From the IMG/VR virus record IMGVR_UViG_3300032093_000500, positions 1-33,144 of that record: DNA of 33,144 bases; one strand, 5' to 3'. Below the pieces are notes generated by a model. That model was not told where the DNA came from. It saw nothing but the letters and a program-made list of their open reading frames with translations, and searched no databases. The stretch is from a virus. Shown piece by piece: positions 1-6,859 of the stretch. The first letter of the stretch is position 1. The number at the start of each line of letters is the position of its first letter. The translations under genes and the position numbers were made by a program.

Positions 1-671
1 AACCGGATAGGATTGTCTTTACTGGAGATTTAGTTCATTCAAAAAATCAACTAACACCAGAACTTATTGATATGGTTAGTTGGATATTATCAGAATGTGT
101 GAAAATTGCAAAAATTATCATTATTCCTGGAAATCACGACTTTCTTGTGAATAACACAGAAAGGCTTGACGCTTTAACGCCAATTATTTCTTCACTTGAT
201 AACCCAAATATTTACTACTACAAAGGTAGGGGTGTGTATGAAGATGAGAATATAAGTTGGTGTGTTTATTCACAGTATCAAGGGAACATTCCACCTGATT
301 TGAATGTTGCAACAGGGATTAAAGTAGGGTTATTTCATGGACCAATACAAGGAATGACGACAGATCTTGGATATGATTTCGGAGATCATGCGTATGATAT
401 GGAAAAATTTGATGGTCTTGATATTGTATTGTGTGGGGATATCCATAAAAGACAAGAGTTTAGTTTTAAAACAGGTAAAGGGTATATGATTGGATCAACA
501 ATACAGCAGAATGTTGGTGAAAGTATTGGAAGACATGGATATGGTATTTATGATGTGGAAACCAATCAGTACAGTTATGTTGACCTATTCAACCCAAGAC
601 CATTTTTGAAATTTTCCATAAAATCATTTGAAGATATTGAAAATGGAACCGAATTACTCAAAAATCTTTAG
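1..671 (+). CDS. SbcD/gp47-like recombination nuclease subunit (5' end outside window)
   Basis: The reading frame is open from the first bases of the window, so the start codon and the first phosphoesterase motif are missing; 222 codons are visible before the TAG stop. The visible part has the calcineurin-like metallophosphoesterase motifs in order: GDLVHSK (nt 24-44), GNHD (nt 129-140), a FHG segment near nt 333 and CGDIHK near nt 432. This is the pattern of SbcD/Mre11 and T4 gp47, which with an SbcC/Rad50/gp46 partner resects DNA ends for recombination-dependent replication. The partner lies about 1.4 kb downstream (2090-4471), separated by four small genes. The end overlaps the next gene by 29 bases. 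Family call is firm; the exact activity is inferred from the family. Confidence 0.9.
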   Translation, partial: PDRIVFTGDLVHSKNQLTPELIDMVSWILSECVKIAKIIIIPGNHDFLVNNTERLDALTPIISSLDNPNIYYYKGRGVYEDENISWCVYSQYQGNIPPDLNVATGIKVGLFHGPIQGMTTDLGYDFGDHAYDMEKFDGLDIVLCGDIHKRQEFSFKTGKGYMIGSTIQQNVGESIGRHGYGIYDVETNQYSYVDLFNPRPFLKFSIKSFEDIENGTELLKNL

Positions 672-1332
672 TAACAAAATAGTGCAGGCAGTGTCTGCAT
701 ATTGTAAACTCAATAATATTGAAGATGTTAACGGGTTTATAAAGAAATGTTTTGAATCAGGGTTCAATATTGAAAAGTATGGATTATTGGGAGAAACACT
801 TAATGAAGGTGAAAAACACTTAAAAATAGACGGGATTGAAGAAAAATGGGTGGAAAAAGAGGTAATAGTTGAAAAACGAGTGGAAATACCTGTTGAAGTC
901 ATCAGAGAGGTTGAAAAAATTGTTGAGGTTCCTGTTGAAGTGATTAAGGAAGTTGTTGTGGAAAAAGTTGTCACAAAAGTAGAATATATTTGTGACAAAA
1001 CAACAGAAGATGAACTTGGAAAAAAAGTTGCCGAATTGATGAATGAAATGTCTAAAAAGGATAAAGAATTAGACGAACTTAGACGTAATTTAGACATTCT
1101 TTTAGACAAACCACCGGTTGAGATCATTAAAGAAGTAGAAGTAATAAAGGAAGTGGAGAATAATGAAAAATTAAAAATGTTATCCGATACTTTACAGAAA
1201 TTGAGAAAAGAACTATCATTAAAAGAAGAAAAAATAAAAGAATTGGAAACAATAAATAAACAATTAGAATCAATTAAGGTAAGTCAAGGTGCAGTTTATC
1301 TTAAGGGGTCAAATTTAACACAAAGATTATAA
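643..1332 (+). CDS. Repetitive Val/Glu-rich coiled-coil protein
   Basis: No family recognised. The ATG at 643 gives 229 residues; a TTG at 628 in the same frame is possible but lies deeper in the upstream gene. Residues about 72-115 are a run of short degenerate repeats of the type VEVPVEVIKEVEK, with a shorter echo near residue 160, and the rest is Lys/Glu-rich with heptad-like spacing, suggesting an extended or coiled-coil protein. The N-terminal 60 residues look like a small globular part. It sits between the two recombination subunits and overlaps the upstream gene by 29 bases, so the two are probably co-transcribed. Function unknown. Confidence 0.75.
   Translation: MEPNYSKIFSNKIVQAVSAYCKLNNIEDVNGFIKKCFESGFNIEKYGLLGETLNEGEKHLKIDGIEEKWVEKEVIVEKRVEIPVEVIREVEKIVEVPVEVIKEVVVEKVVTKVEYICDKTTEDELGKKVAELMNEMSKKDKELDELRRNLDILLDKPPVEIIKEVEVIKEVENNEKLKMLSDTLQKLRKELSLKEEKIKELETINKQLESIKVSQGAVYLKGSNLTQRL
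855..1160 (+). repeat. Degenerate coding repeats (VEVPVEVIKEV type)
   Basis: Short imperfect in-frame repeats encoding variants of VEIPVEVIREV, VEVPVEVIKEV and VEIIKEVEVIKEV. They are diverged at DNA level, so they appear maintained as protein sequence rather than being a recent duplication. Confidence 0.6.
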
Positions 1333-1333
1333 T

Positions 1334-1693
1334 ATGACAATTAACATTTTAACATGGTTCATTTTAAGTTATGGGCTTATGAACATTATGGTTTTTTCCT
1401 CAATTTTTGCGGGATTAAGAAATTTTTTTAAAAAATGGGGAGAAAATGAATACGCCCCATTAAGACCATTTGGTGAATTTATATCTGGAATTCTATCTTG
1501 TCCTATGTGTTTTGGATTTCACGGAGGATGGTTTTTATCGTTGGTTATATTTTCACCAACATTTGATTTATTTGGAACACCAGTAGGTATTAGTTGGTTT
1601 TTTGATGGTATTTTATCATCAGGATCGGTATGGGCGATAAATGCAATAATAGAATGGTTTGAAGAAAATAGACCAAATAATAATGTTTTATAA
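1334..1693 (+). CDS. Small membrane protein with a CPMC motif (DUF1360-like)
   Basis: 119 residues, starting one base after the previous stop. It has a hydrophobic N-terminal segment (about residues 2-25), a polar stretch, then CPMCFGFHGGW near residue 56 followed by a second hydrophobic segment, and a third near the C-terminus. A CxxC followed by an aromatic/Gly stretch entering a membrane helix is typical of the small DUF1360-type membrane proteins, but I match this only by motif. Probably an inner-membrane protein of unknown role. Confidence 0.7.
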   Translation: MTINILTWFILSYGLMNIMVFSSIFAGLRNFFKKWGENEYAPLRPFGEFISGILSCPMCFGFHGGWFLSLVIFSPTFDLFGTPVGISWFFDGILSSGSVWAINAIIEWFEENRPNNNVL

Positions 1694-1703
1694 TTAAAAA
1701 AAA

Positions 1704-1814
1704 ATGGAAGAAAATTACATTGAAGTACAAGTTGGGGTAGGAATTAATCAGATATTTCCTGAAACGATTAAGATCGCCATTTCAAAAGAGGATGAGACCG
1801 AAGAAGAGGAATAA
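1704..1814 (+). CDS. Very small acidic protein
   Basis: A 36-codon frame from ATG 1704 to TAA 1814, encoding MEENYIEVQVGVG through a C-terminal EDETEEEEE-like acidic tail. It fills the gap between two same-strand genes almost exactly (10 bases after the upstream stop, 26 before the next start), has an A-rich leader and normal codon use, so it is probably translated. No function can be given. Confidence 0.5.
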   Translation: MEENYIEVQVGVGINQIFPETIKIAISKEDETEEEE

Positions 1815-1840
1815 TTTTTAAACAATCAAAAATAAAAACG

Positions 1841-2086
1841 ATGGGTAAGAAAACCAAAGAACACAGAAAAAAAGTTGCAAAAAGAAATCAAAGAATTTCT
1901 GAGGAAAAAACTAAAGTGCAAAGACAATTTAATAAACTCCTAAAGGAAGAAATGGACAAACTTCAGCAAAATGAGGAATTGAATATTCAAATGGGTGATA
2001 AACCATTGAACTTTGAATTTGTTGATGGTCAAGAAGAACAAACAACTGAAATTTCTGTAACAAACGAAGAAAGTGTTAATGAATAA
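1841..2086 (+). CDS. Small charged protein
   Basis: 81 residues: a very basic N-terminal third (MGKKTKEHRKKVAKRNQR), a Gln/Glu/Lys-rich helical middle and an acidic C-terminus. No family recognised. It ends three bases before the gp46-like gene and is likely in the same transcription unit. The charge asymmetry would fit a nucleic-acid or protein adaptor, but that is only an inference. Confidence 0.65.
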   Translation: MGKKTKEHRKKVAKRNQRISEEKTKVQRQFNKLLKEEMDKLQQNEELNIQMGDKPLNFEFVDGQEEQTTEISVTNEESVNE

Positions 2087-2089
2087 CAA

Positions 2090-4471
2090 ATGGATCTATT
2101 TAATCCACCAAAACCATTTAATTATAAAATTATGATAAACGATTTAGATTTTTCTGAATTTCAAAACCCAACAATACAAGTTGTATGGGAAGATATACAA
2201 GAAAATTTTACGCAAGACAAGATAAAAAGTGTAAAACAATATTTTCAGAAAAAGTACAACTCAACAAATGTAAATGTAGTAACTAAAGTTAAAAATGTTG
2301 AGCAAGATACTATGCAAAGTGTTGATGTATCCGTCAACATAATGGATAGTAATTATCAGATTGATCTACTTCGTGAATTTTTAAAATCAAAAGGATTTGA
2401 ATCTCAAACTGATGAGATATTATCAATTAATAATATTGTTGAAAATAAAGTTTCTGAATCCTATGATGAAGCAACATCATTCAAAAAATGGTATATTAAA
2501 AACATTGAGTTTTCTAATTTCCTATCTTATGGTGATAACCAAAAAATTGATTTTGACAAATGTAATGGTATAACTATTATTGAATCAAATCCACCAAATT
2601 TTGGGGGTAAAACGGTATTAAGTGTGGATCTACTAATGTTTTTATTCTTTAACGAAACAACAAAAACGACAAAGGCAGAGGAAATCTTTAATAGATTTAC
2701 AAACAAGGATAAGGTTGTTGTTAAGGGAGATGTTATTATTGATGGTGAAGAGTATATCATAGTAAGAAACATTGAAAGAAAAATGTCCAAAAAAGGTGAG
2801 TGGAATGTTAAAACTGAATTGGACTTTTTCAAAAAACTTGCGGATGGGAGTTTACAGAATTTTACTGGTGAACAAAGAAGAGAAACTGAAAACTTTATTA
2901 AGTCCTCAATCGGAACCAAAGAAGATTTTTTGATGACGATTCTAACCACCGCAACCAATCTTGAGGATCTCATTGACTCCAAGCCTACGGCTAGGGGTCA
3001 AGTCCTCTCAAGATTTATGGGTCTTGAATTCTTAAAAAGAAAAGAAGAAGTTGCAAAAACATTGTATTCGGACTTTTCAAAATCAATGTTATCAAATGTT
3101 TATAATACCGAACAATTAAAACAAGACAATAAACAGTATGAGGAAGACATTAATAATATTAATAATCAGATTAAAACTCTTAATGTTGAACTTGTTGATA
3201 TTGAAGAAAAATTAAAGGTGGGTAAAAATTATCGCGATGATATGTTGAGAAAAAAACATACAGATATTGATAATGAAATTGCGCAAACAAACCCAACCAA
3301 AGTTCAAGAAGAAATTAATTCATTGAATTATCAAAAAGATGAAGTTCTTAAAAAAATGAATGAAATAAATGTTATTGAACCATCTGAATATTATCACGAA
3401 GATAAACACGACGAAGCAAAAGAACAATATAACAATTTAAATAAAGAGTTGATCCAACTTGAAACAAAAATTGAAGAAATTGAAAAATTAAAAACTTCAG
3501 TTGAAGGTGGAATTAAATGTGAACATTGTGGAATTGAGTTAATAAACGCAGCGATCACCAATCAAAAAATTTCAGAACTTGATGGTTTTATCATGCAAAA
3601 AGATACAATTTGGACAACAATGCAGGTTTTAACAGGCATAGAACAAACATTTGTAAGGTTGAAAAAAGAATTTGATGAGTATGAAAAAAACAAACTTATC
3701 AGAGAAAAATACGAATTAAGTGTTGAAAGTTTTGATTTGAAGACCCAAAATCTCAATCAGAAAATGGAAAGATATAACCAACTTCTTGATAAAATTAAAG
3801 AAAATGAAAAAATTGAAGGTTTGTTGATTAAAGCTGGAATGAGAATTGATGATTTGGAAAGAGAAAAGGCAGATAAAAAAAATAAAATAACTTCAAACGA
3901 ATTTGAAATTAATAATCTTAGATCTAAAATAGAAACCAACTTGAGGACTATCATTAAAATAAATGAAGAGTCTGAAAAAGAAAAACTTTATAAGATTTAC
4001 TTGGAGGCTTTTGGTAAAAATGGTGTATCAAAAATTATTATGAAAACAATGATGCCTTTGATAAATTCTGAATTACAAAGATTAATGGAGGATAGTTCAT
4101 ACTTCAGATTAGAAATTAGGATTAATGATAAAAATGAGGTTGAATTCATTATGATAGATAATAGTACGGGTATTGAAAAACTAATGACATCAGGATCTGG
4201 ATATGAAAGAACAATTGCATCTTTGGCTTTGAGATCAGTTTTAAGTAAAATATGTTCTTTACCTAAACCAAATGTTGTTGTATTTGATGAGGTTTTTGGT
4301 AAAATATCAAATGATAATTTAGATATGGTATCTGAATTTTTCATTAAAATAAAAGAGTATTTTGAGAAAATTTTTGTTATCACCCATAATCCTATGATCA
4401 GTCAATGGGCGGATTCCATAATAAAAATCAAAAAAGAAAATAATATTTCAGAAATATATCAGCAAGTTTAA
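2090..4471 (+). CDS. SbcC/Rad50/gp46-like recombination ATPase with N-terminal extension
   Basis: 793 residues. The ATPase head begins only near residue 131, where WYIKNIEFSNFLSYG matches the usual start of SbcC/Rad50/gp46; the first 130 residues are an extra domain. The P-loop is PPNFGGKT (168-175), so the usual first Gly is Pro. Long coiled coils flank a zinc hook CEHC (477-480). The C-terminal head has the signature SGSGYER (701-707), Walker B VVVFDE (D733, E734) and the H-loop THN (H766). The family forms a complex with SbcD/gp47, encoded at the window start, to resect DNA ends. The separation from its partner by small genes is T4-like. The family is clear; the extension is not explained. 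Confidence 0.92.
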   Translation: MDLFNPPKPFNYKIMINDLDFSEFQNPTIQVVWEDIQENFTQDKIKSVKQYFQKKYNSTNVNVVTKVKNVEQDTMQSVDVSVNIMDSNYQIDLLREFLKSKGFESQTDEILSINNIVENKVSESYDEATSFKKWYIKNIEFSNFLSYGDNQKIDFDKCNGITIIESNPPNFGGKTVLSVDLLMFLFFNETTKTTKAEEIFNRFTNKDKVVVKGDVIIDGEEYIIVRNIERKMSKKGEWNVKTELDFFKKLADGSLQNFTGEQRRETENFIKSSIGTKEDFLMTILTTATNLEDLIDSKPTARGQVLSRFMGLEFLKRKEEVAKTLYSDFSKSMLSNVYNTEQLKQDNKQYEEDINNINNQIKTLNVELVDIEEKLKVGKNYRDDMLRKKHTDIDNEIAQTNPTKVQEEINSLNYQKDEVLKKMNEINVIEPSEYYHEDKHDEAKEQYNNLNKELIQLETKIEEIEKLKTSVEGGIKCEHCGIELINAAITNQKISELDGFIMQKDTIWTTMQVLTGIEQTFVRLKKEFDEYEKNKLIREKYELSVESFDLKTQNLNQKMERYNQLLDKIKENEKIEGLLIKAGMRIDDLEREKADKKNKITSNEFEINNLRSKIETNLRTIIKINEESEKEKLYKIYLEAFGKNGVSKIIMKTMMPLINSELQRLMEDSSYFRLEIRINDKNEVEFIMIDNSTGIEKLMTSGSGYERTIASLALRSVLSKICSLPKPNVVVFDEVFGKISNDNLDMVSEFFIKIKEYFEKIFVITHNPMISQWADSIIKIKKENNISEIYQQV

Positions 4472-4480
4472 TTTTTTAAT

Positions 4481-4488
4481 TATCTTTG
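4481..4488 (+). promoter_or_regulatory. Bacteroidetes-type promoter, -7 box TATCTTTG
   Basis: TATCTTTG lies just after the gp46-like gene and 17 bases before the start of the 4505 gene. It fits the TAnnTTTG box of Bacteroidetes primary sigma factors; no clear -33 TTTG is seen. It would drive the 4505 gene and the sigma factor behind it. Confidence 0.6.
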
Positions 4489-4504
4489 TAAGAAATAATA
4501 GAAT

Positions 4505-5050
4505 ATGAAGTATCTAATGTTCGTTTATGGATCAAGTGAATCCATCAATAGTGAAGACATCACAACAAAAATTGGTAAAGAACTACAACCAGTTACAACT
4601 GATGGATCAAGTATAAAATATGTTTTTGGTGATGAAAATGCTATTTTTCATTTTAATTCTGATTTGAGTTTTCAGGAAATGACAATTTATGCCGACATGG
4701 TAATTGATTCTTTCCCTGAATTTTTATTTGTATTATTACCTTTTAATGGAGAAATTTCATCTAACTTTGATGACGATAGGATGAAACATCTTTTGGATGT
4801 TGGTCTTGAAAAAAATAAGACAGATAAAAACAGAATTGAAATTGAAATAGATGAGGTTTTATTGAATGACGATGCGATTTTTGATGTGTTTATTGGAATG
4901 ATAAACGATACTAATAATTCTTTTGGCAAAAAAAAGAAAGAAGTTATTTGTGAAATGACATTGGATGAATTACTTGATAAGATTGCGGATCATGGTATTA
5001 ACTCATTAAGTGATATTGAAAGAAAAAAGTTGGAGGAATATTCAAAATAA
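4505..5050 (+). CDS. Unknown protein upstream of the sigma factor gene
   Basis: 181 residues, no family recognised over most of its length. The last 30 residues (TLDELLDKIADHGINSLSDI and what follows to EEYSK) resemble a short helical C-terminal motif common in Bacteroidetes proteins, of the type LDxILdKIxxxGxxSLtxxEkxxLxxyS. It has its own host-type promoter and ends six bases before the sigma factor gene, so the two form a unit; a role as a sigma partner is possible but not shown. Confidence 0.7.
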   Translation: MKYLMFVYGSSESINSEDITTKIGKELQPVTTDGSSIKYVFGDENAIFHFNSDLSFQEMTIYADMVIDSFPEFLFVLLPFNGEISSNFDDDRMKHLLDVGLEKNKTDKNRIEIEIDEVLLNDDAIFDVFIGMINDTNNSFGKKKKEVICEMTLDELLDKIADHGINSLSDIERKKLEEYSK

Positions 5051-5056
5051 ATATAT

Positions 5057-5857
5057 ATGAAAGAAAAGAACACAGGAGCACCTATTAATCAAGAAGAGAT
5101 ATCTCATTACTTGAAAGATATTAGAAGAATTAAAGTGATGACACCTGAAAGAGAGAAGGAGTTGTCAAAAATTATGATGTCTGAAAATTTGACAGAACGT
5201 CAAAGAAAGGAAGTTGAACATGAATTACTTATTGGTAATTTGAGATTCGTCATTACTGTGGCAAAACAATATCAAAATCAAGGTTTACCTCTACCTGATC
5301 TAATTAATGAAGGTAATTTTGGGTTGTTAAAGGCGATCAAAAATTTTGATTGGAGTAAAAATCTACGTCTTATTTCATATGCCGTTTGGTGGATTAAACA
5401 GTCAATCATTCAATCTCTTAATGATCATGCGAGAACTATACGACTACCGGTTAATGTGGTTCAAGAATTACAAAAATCTAAGAAGGAGATTGAAAACAAT
5501 GGAGGTAAATTATCCGATAAGTTTTCAACCTTACCTAGTACTATTGACTTGGATATGAATATCAATGAAGAGGGTGATACTTTGATTGATATGATTCCAA
5601 ATATGGATGCGGACGCTCCTGATTCCGCATTTAATACTAAAGATCTCCTAAAGGATAAATTGATGAAAACTTTGGATGTGTTAGATGAGAGAGAAAGAAT
5701 AATTGTTGAGGATTATTTTGGATTGACTGGTACACCAAGAACTTTAGAAGATATTGGTAGTGATTTTGGGCTTACAAAGGAAAGAGTTAGACAAATTAAG
5801 GAGAAAGCATTACGTAAATTAAGAAACGACTCTTCAGAATTATTTGAATATTTATAA
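5057..5857 (+). CDS. RpoD-like sigma factor (sigma-70 family), phage-encoded
   Basis: 266 residues with the layout of a group 1/2 sigma-70: region 1.2 (SHYLKDIRRIKVMTPERE, about 11-28), region 2.1-2.4 (NLRFVITVAKQYQNQG, about 57-72; DLINEGNFGLLKA; ISYAVWWIKQSI, about 102-113) and the region 4.2 helix-turn-helix (LEDIGSDFGLTKERVRQIKE from about 230). It is close to Bacteroidetes RpoD in regions 2 and 4, while region 3 is shortened and divergent. It should direct host RNA polymerase to a subset of promoters, plausibly late phage genes, as T4 gp55 does. It follows the 4505 gene by six bases and shares its host-type promoter. Confidence 0.93.
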   Translation: MKEKNTGAPINQEEISHYLKDIRRIKVMTPEREKELSKIMMSENLTERQRKEVEHELLIGNLRFVITVAKQYQNQGLPLPDLINEGNFGLLKAIKNFDWSKNLRLISYAVWWIKQSIIQSLNDHARTIRLPVNVVQELQKSKKEIENNGGKLSDKFSTLPSTIDLDMNINEEGDTLIDMIPNMDADAPDSAFNTKDLLKDKLMKTLDVLDERERIIVEDYFGLTGTPRTLEDIGSDFGLTKERVRQIKEKALRKLRNDSSELFEYL

Positions 5858-5865
5858 AAAAATAT

Positions 5866-5896
5866 TTTGCCAATTAAATAATATCCATTATCTTTG
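5866..5896 (+). promoter_or_regulatory. Bacteroidetes-type promoter (TTTG, 19 bp, TATCTTTG)
   Basis: TTTG at 5866-5869 and TATCTTTG at 5889-5896 with 19 bases between, the expected layout for a Bacteroidetes primary-sigma promoter. The next start codon is at 5921, giving a leader of roughly 15-20 bases. Confidence 0.7.
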
Positions 5897-5920
5897 TAAG
5901 ACAAACAAATAAGATAAGAC

Positions 5921-6313
5921 ATGACGGTAACAGAAAAAATCACAAAACTACAAGAGTTGACCAAAGAGATTAATTCAATTAAAAAAAACTTCAATATAGA
6001 TATGTTTAATTTCGTTATTGAGGAGTTTAAAAAAAGAGGATTTGTAACCGATCCACGAGGAAAAGACTTTGAAAGAGGTCTATACAACTCTGAACTGAAA
6101 GTGTCAGTTCGCATCGGTAATATTGGGACATCATATATTAGTATATCAGTGATTGATATGGTTAATAACGGAATGAATTGGGGTAGTGCGTATAATAAAA
6201 TACCTGGAGGCACTCAAATCAGATTTAATTACCTTAAAAATGATTTTGAGGGGTTCTACAACACAACTTTTACAAATCGTGTAAAAAAATTGGAAGAAAT
6301 TTTGGCAAAATAA
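5921..6313 (+). CDS. Unknown small protein with its own promoter
   Basis: 130 residues, soluble, with a helical N-terminal third (KITKLQELTKEINSIKKNF) followed by an apparent alpha/beta part. No family recognised. It is a monocistronic unit: a good host-type promoter is 25 bases upstream and another begins right at its 3' end (TTTG at 6301 overlaps its last codons), so it is probably an early gene. Confidence 0.7.
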   Translation: MTVTEKITKLQELTKEINSIKKNFNIDMFNFVIEEFKKRGFVTDPRGKDFERGLYNSELKVSVRIGNIGTSYISISVIDMVNNGMNWGSAYNKIPGGTQIRFNYLKNDFEGFYNTTFTNRVKKLEEILAK

Positions 6314-6331
6314 AAAAAATATATATCTTTG
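6301..6331 (+). promoter_or_regulatory. Bacteroidetes-type promoter for a small RNA
   Basis: TTTGG at 6301-6305 and TATCTTTG at 6324-6331, spaced about 19 bases. The expected transcription start is about 6337-6340. The only thing downstream before a terminator is the twin hairpin at 6346-6397. Confidence 0.7.
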
Positions 6332-6337
6332 TAAAAC

Positions 6338-6405
6338 AAACAAAAGTTCTTTATGTCAGAATACATTAAGAACAACCACGGTCAGAACACCGTGGTTTTG
6401 TTTTT
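6338..6405 (+). ncRNA. Candidate small RNA: two adjacent hairpins with near-identical loops
   Basis: Between a good promoter (-7 box 6324-6331) and a T-rich run (6396-6405) lie two back-to-back hairpins. Hairpin 1 pairs 6346-6356 with 6363-6373 (10 pairs and one T-T mismatch, loop CAGAAT). Hairpin 2 pairs 6374-6382 with 6389-6397 (9 perfect pairs, loop CAGAAC) and, with the T run, is an intrinsic terminator. Both loops are closed by the same pairs, giving GTCAGAAYAC twice. A short frame starts at ATG 6353 inside hairpin 1 but would run through the terminator, so I read this as a roughly 68-base non-coding RNA. The convergent gene ends at 6404, so the hairpin may also end that transcript. Class and target unknown. 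Confidence 0.6.
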
Positions 6406-6799
6406 ATACGAAAATTTGAAGTTGACCCTTACCAACAGTAAAGTCAGATTTTTTCATTACCGTGATAACGATCAGATTCCAATATGTGGACTCTATTTTT
6501 TCAGGATCTATAACAAGATTCAAGTTATCCCCTTTCTCTCTTGACACAATAAATCTTCTTTTGTGTCTAATATTACCGTCAATAATATTATATACAATTT
6601 CATCTGAAGCCTGTTTAAGTAGTTTAACAATATCAAAATCACTTATTTTATGTTCAGATCCATGTCTCCACTTTCTTTGTTGCGTATGACCATATTCATC
6701 ATGGTATAAATCAAAATCAAAAGTAATCTCATTACTTATCTCATGAAATTTCTGTTCCTGTAATAAAGTTTTTTTAATTAATCCCTCTAACGTTGACAT
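6404..6799 (-). CDS. Unknown phage protein, possibly BECR/RelE-fold
   Basis: 131 residues from ATG 6799 (an ATG 15 bases earlier is less likely). Its middle carries a HGSEHKISDFDIV segment with a conserved-looking His, followed by beta-strand-like RRFIVSRE and LIVITVMKK segments. This order (His, helix, several strands ending in a viTv strand) recalls phage-borne Barnase/EndoU/ColicinE5/RelE-fold nucleases and DUF4258-like proteins, but the resemblance is weak. It is one of few leftward genes here, converging on the twin-hairpin RNA. ATATTTAT lies four bases before its start on the minus strand. Confidence 0.65.
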   Translation of the reverse strand: MSTLEGLIKKTLLQEQKFHEISNEITFDFDLYHDEYGHTQQRKWRHGSEHKISDFDIVKLLKQASDEIVYNIIDGNIRHKRRFIVSREKGDNLNLVIDPEKIESTYWNLIVITVMKKSDFTVGKGQLQIFV

Positions 6800-6803
6800 A
6801 ATA

Positions 6804-6810
6804 ATAAATA
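6804..6810 (-). promoter_or_regulatory. ATATTTAT box before the 6799 gene
   Basis: On the minus strand GATATTTATT lies directly upstream of the start codon at 6799. It is one of a series of similar boxes near gene starts in this window (see findings). Chance occurrence in AT-rich DNA is not excluded. Confidence 0.3.
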
Positions 6811-6839
6811 TCATATTAACTTCTTTATTTTATTTTTTG

Positions 6840-6847
6840 ATATTTAT
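6840..6847 (+). promoter_or_regulatory. ATATTTAT box before the 6860 gene
   Basis: GATATTTATTGA lies 12 bases upstream of the start at 6860. Same box as at 11073, 16768, 24780 and others; candidate phage promoter element, unproven. Confidence 0.3.
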
Positions 6848-6859
6848 TGATTATAATTT

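Noticed and set aside
654-1127. Long leftward open frame antisense to the Val/Glu-rich gene
   Set aside because: Its Ser/Thr-rich product is the expected mirror of the repetitive GAA/GTT-rich coding strand; similar antisense frames at 2527-2982, 3997-4383 and 10260-10676 were rejected for the same reason.
6353-6544. A 63-codon open frame on the + strand starting inside the first hairpin
   Set aside because: It would have to read through an intrinsic terminator and then lie antisense to the well-formed leftward gene 6404-6799; composition after the terminator is that of the antisense strand.
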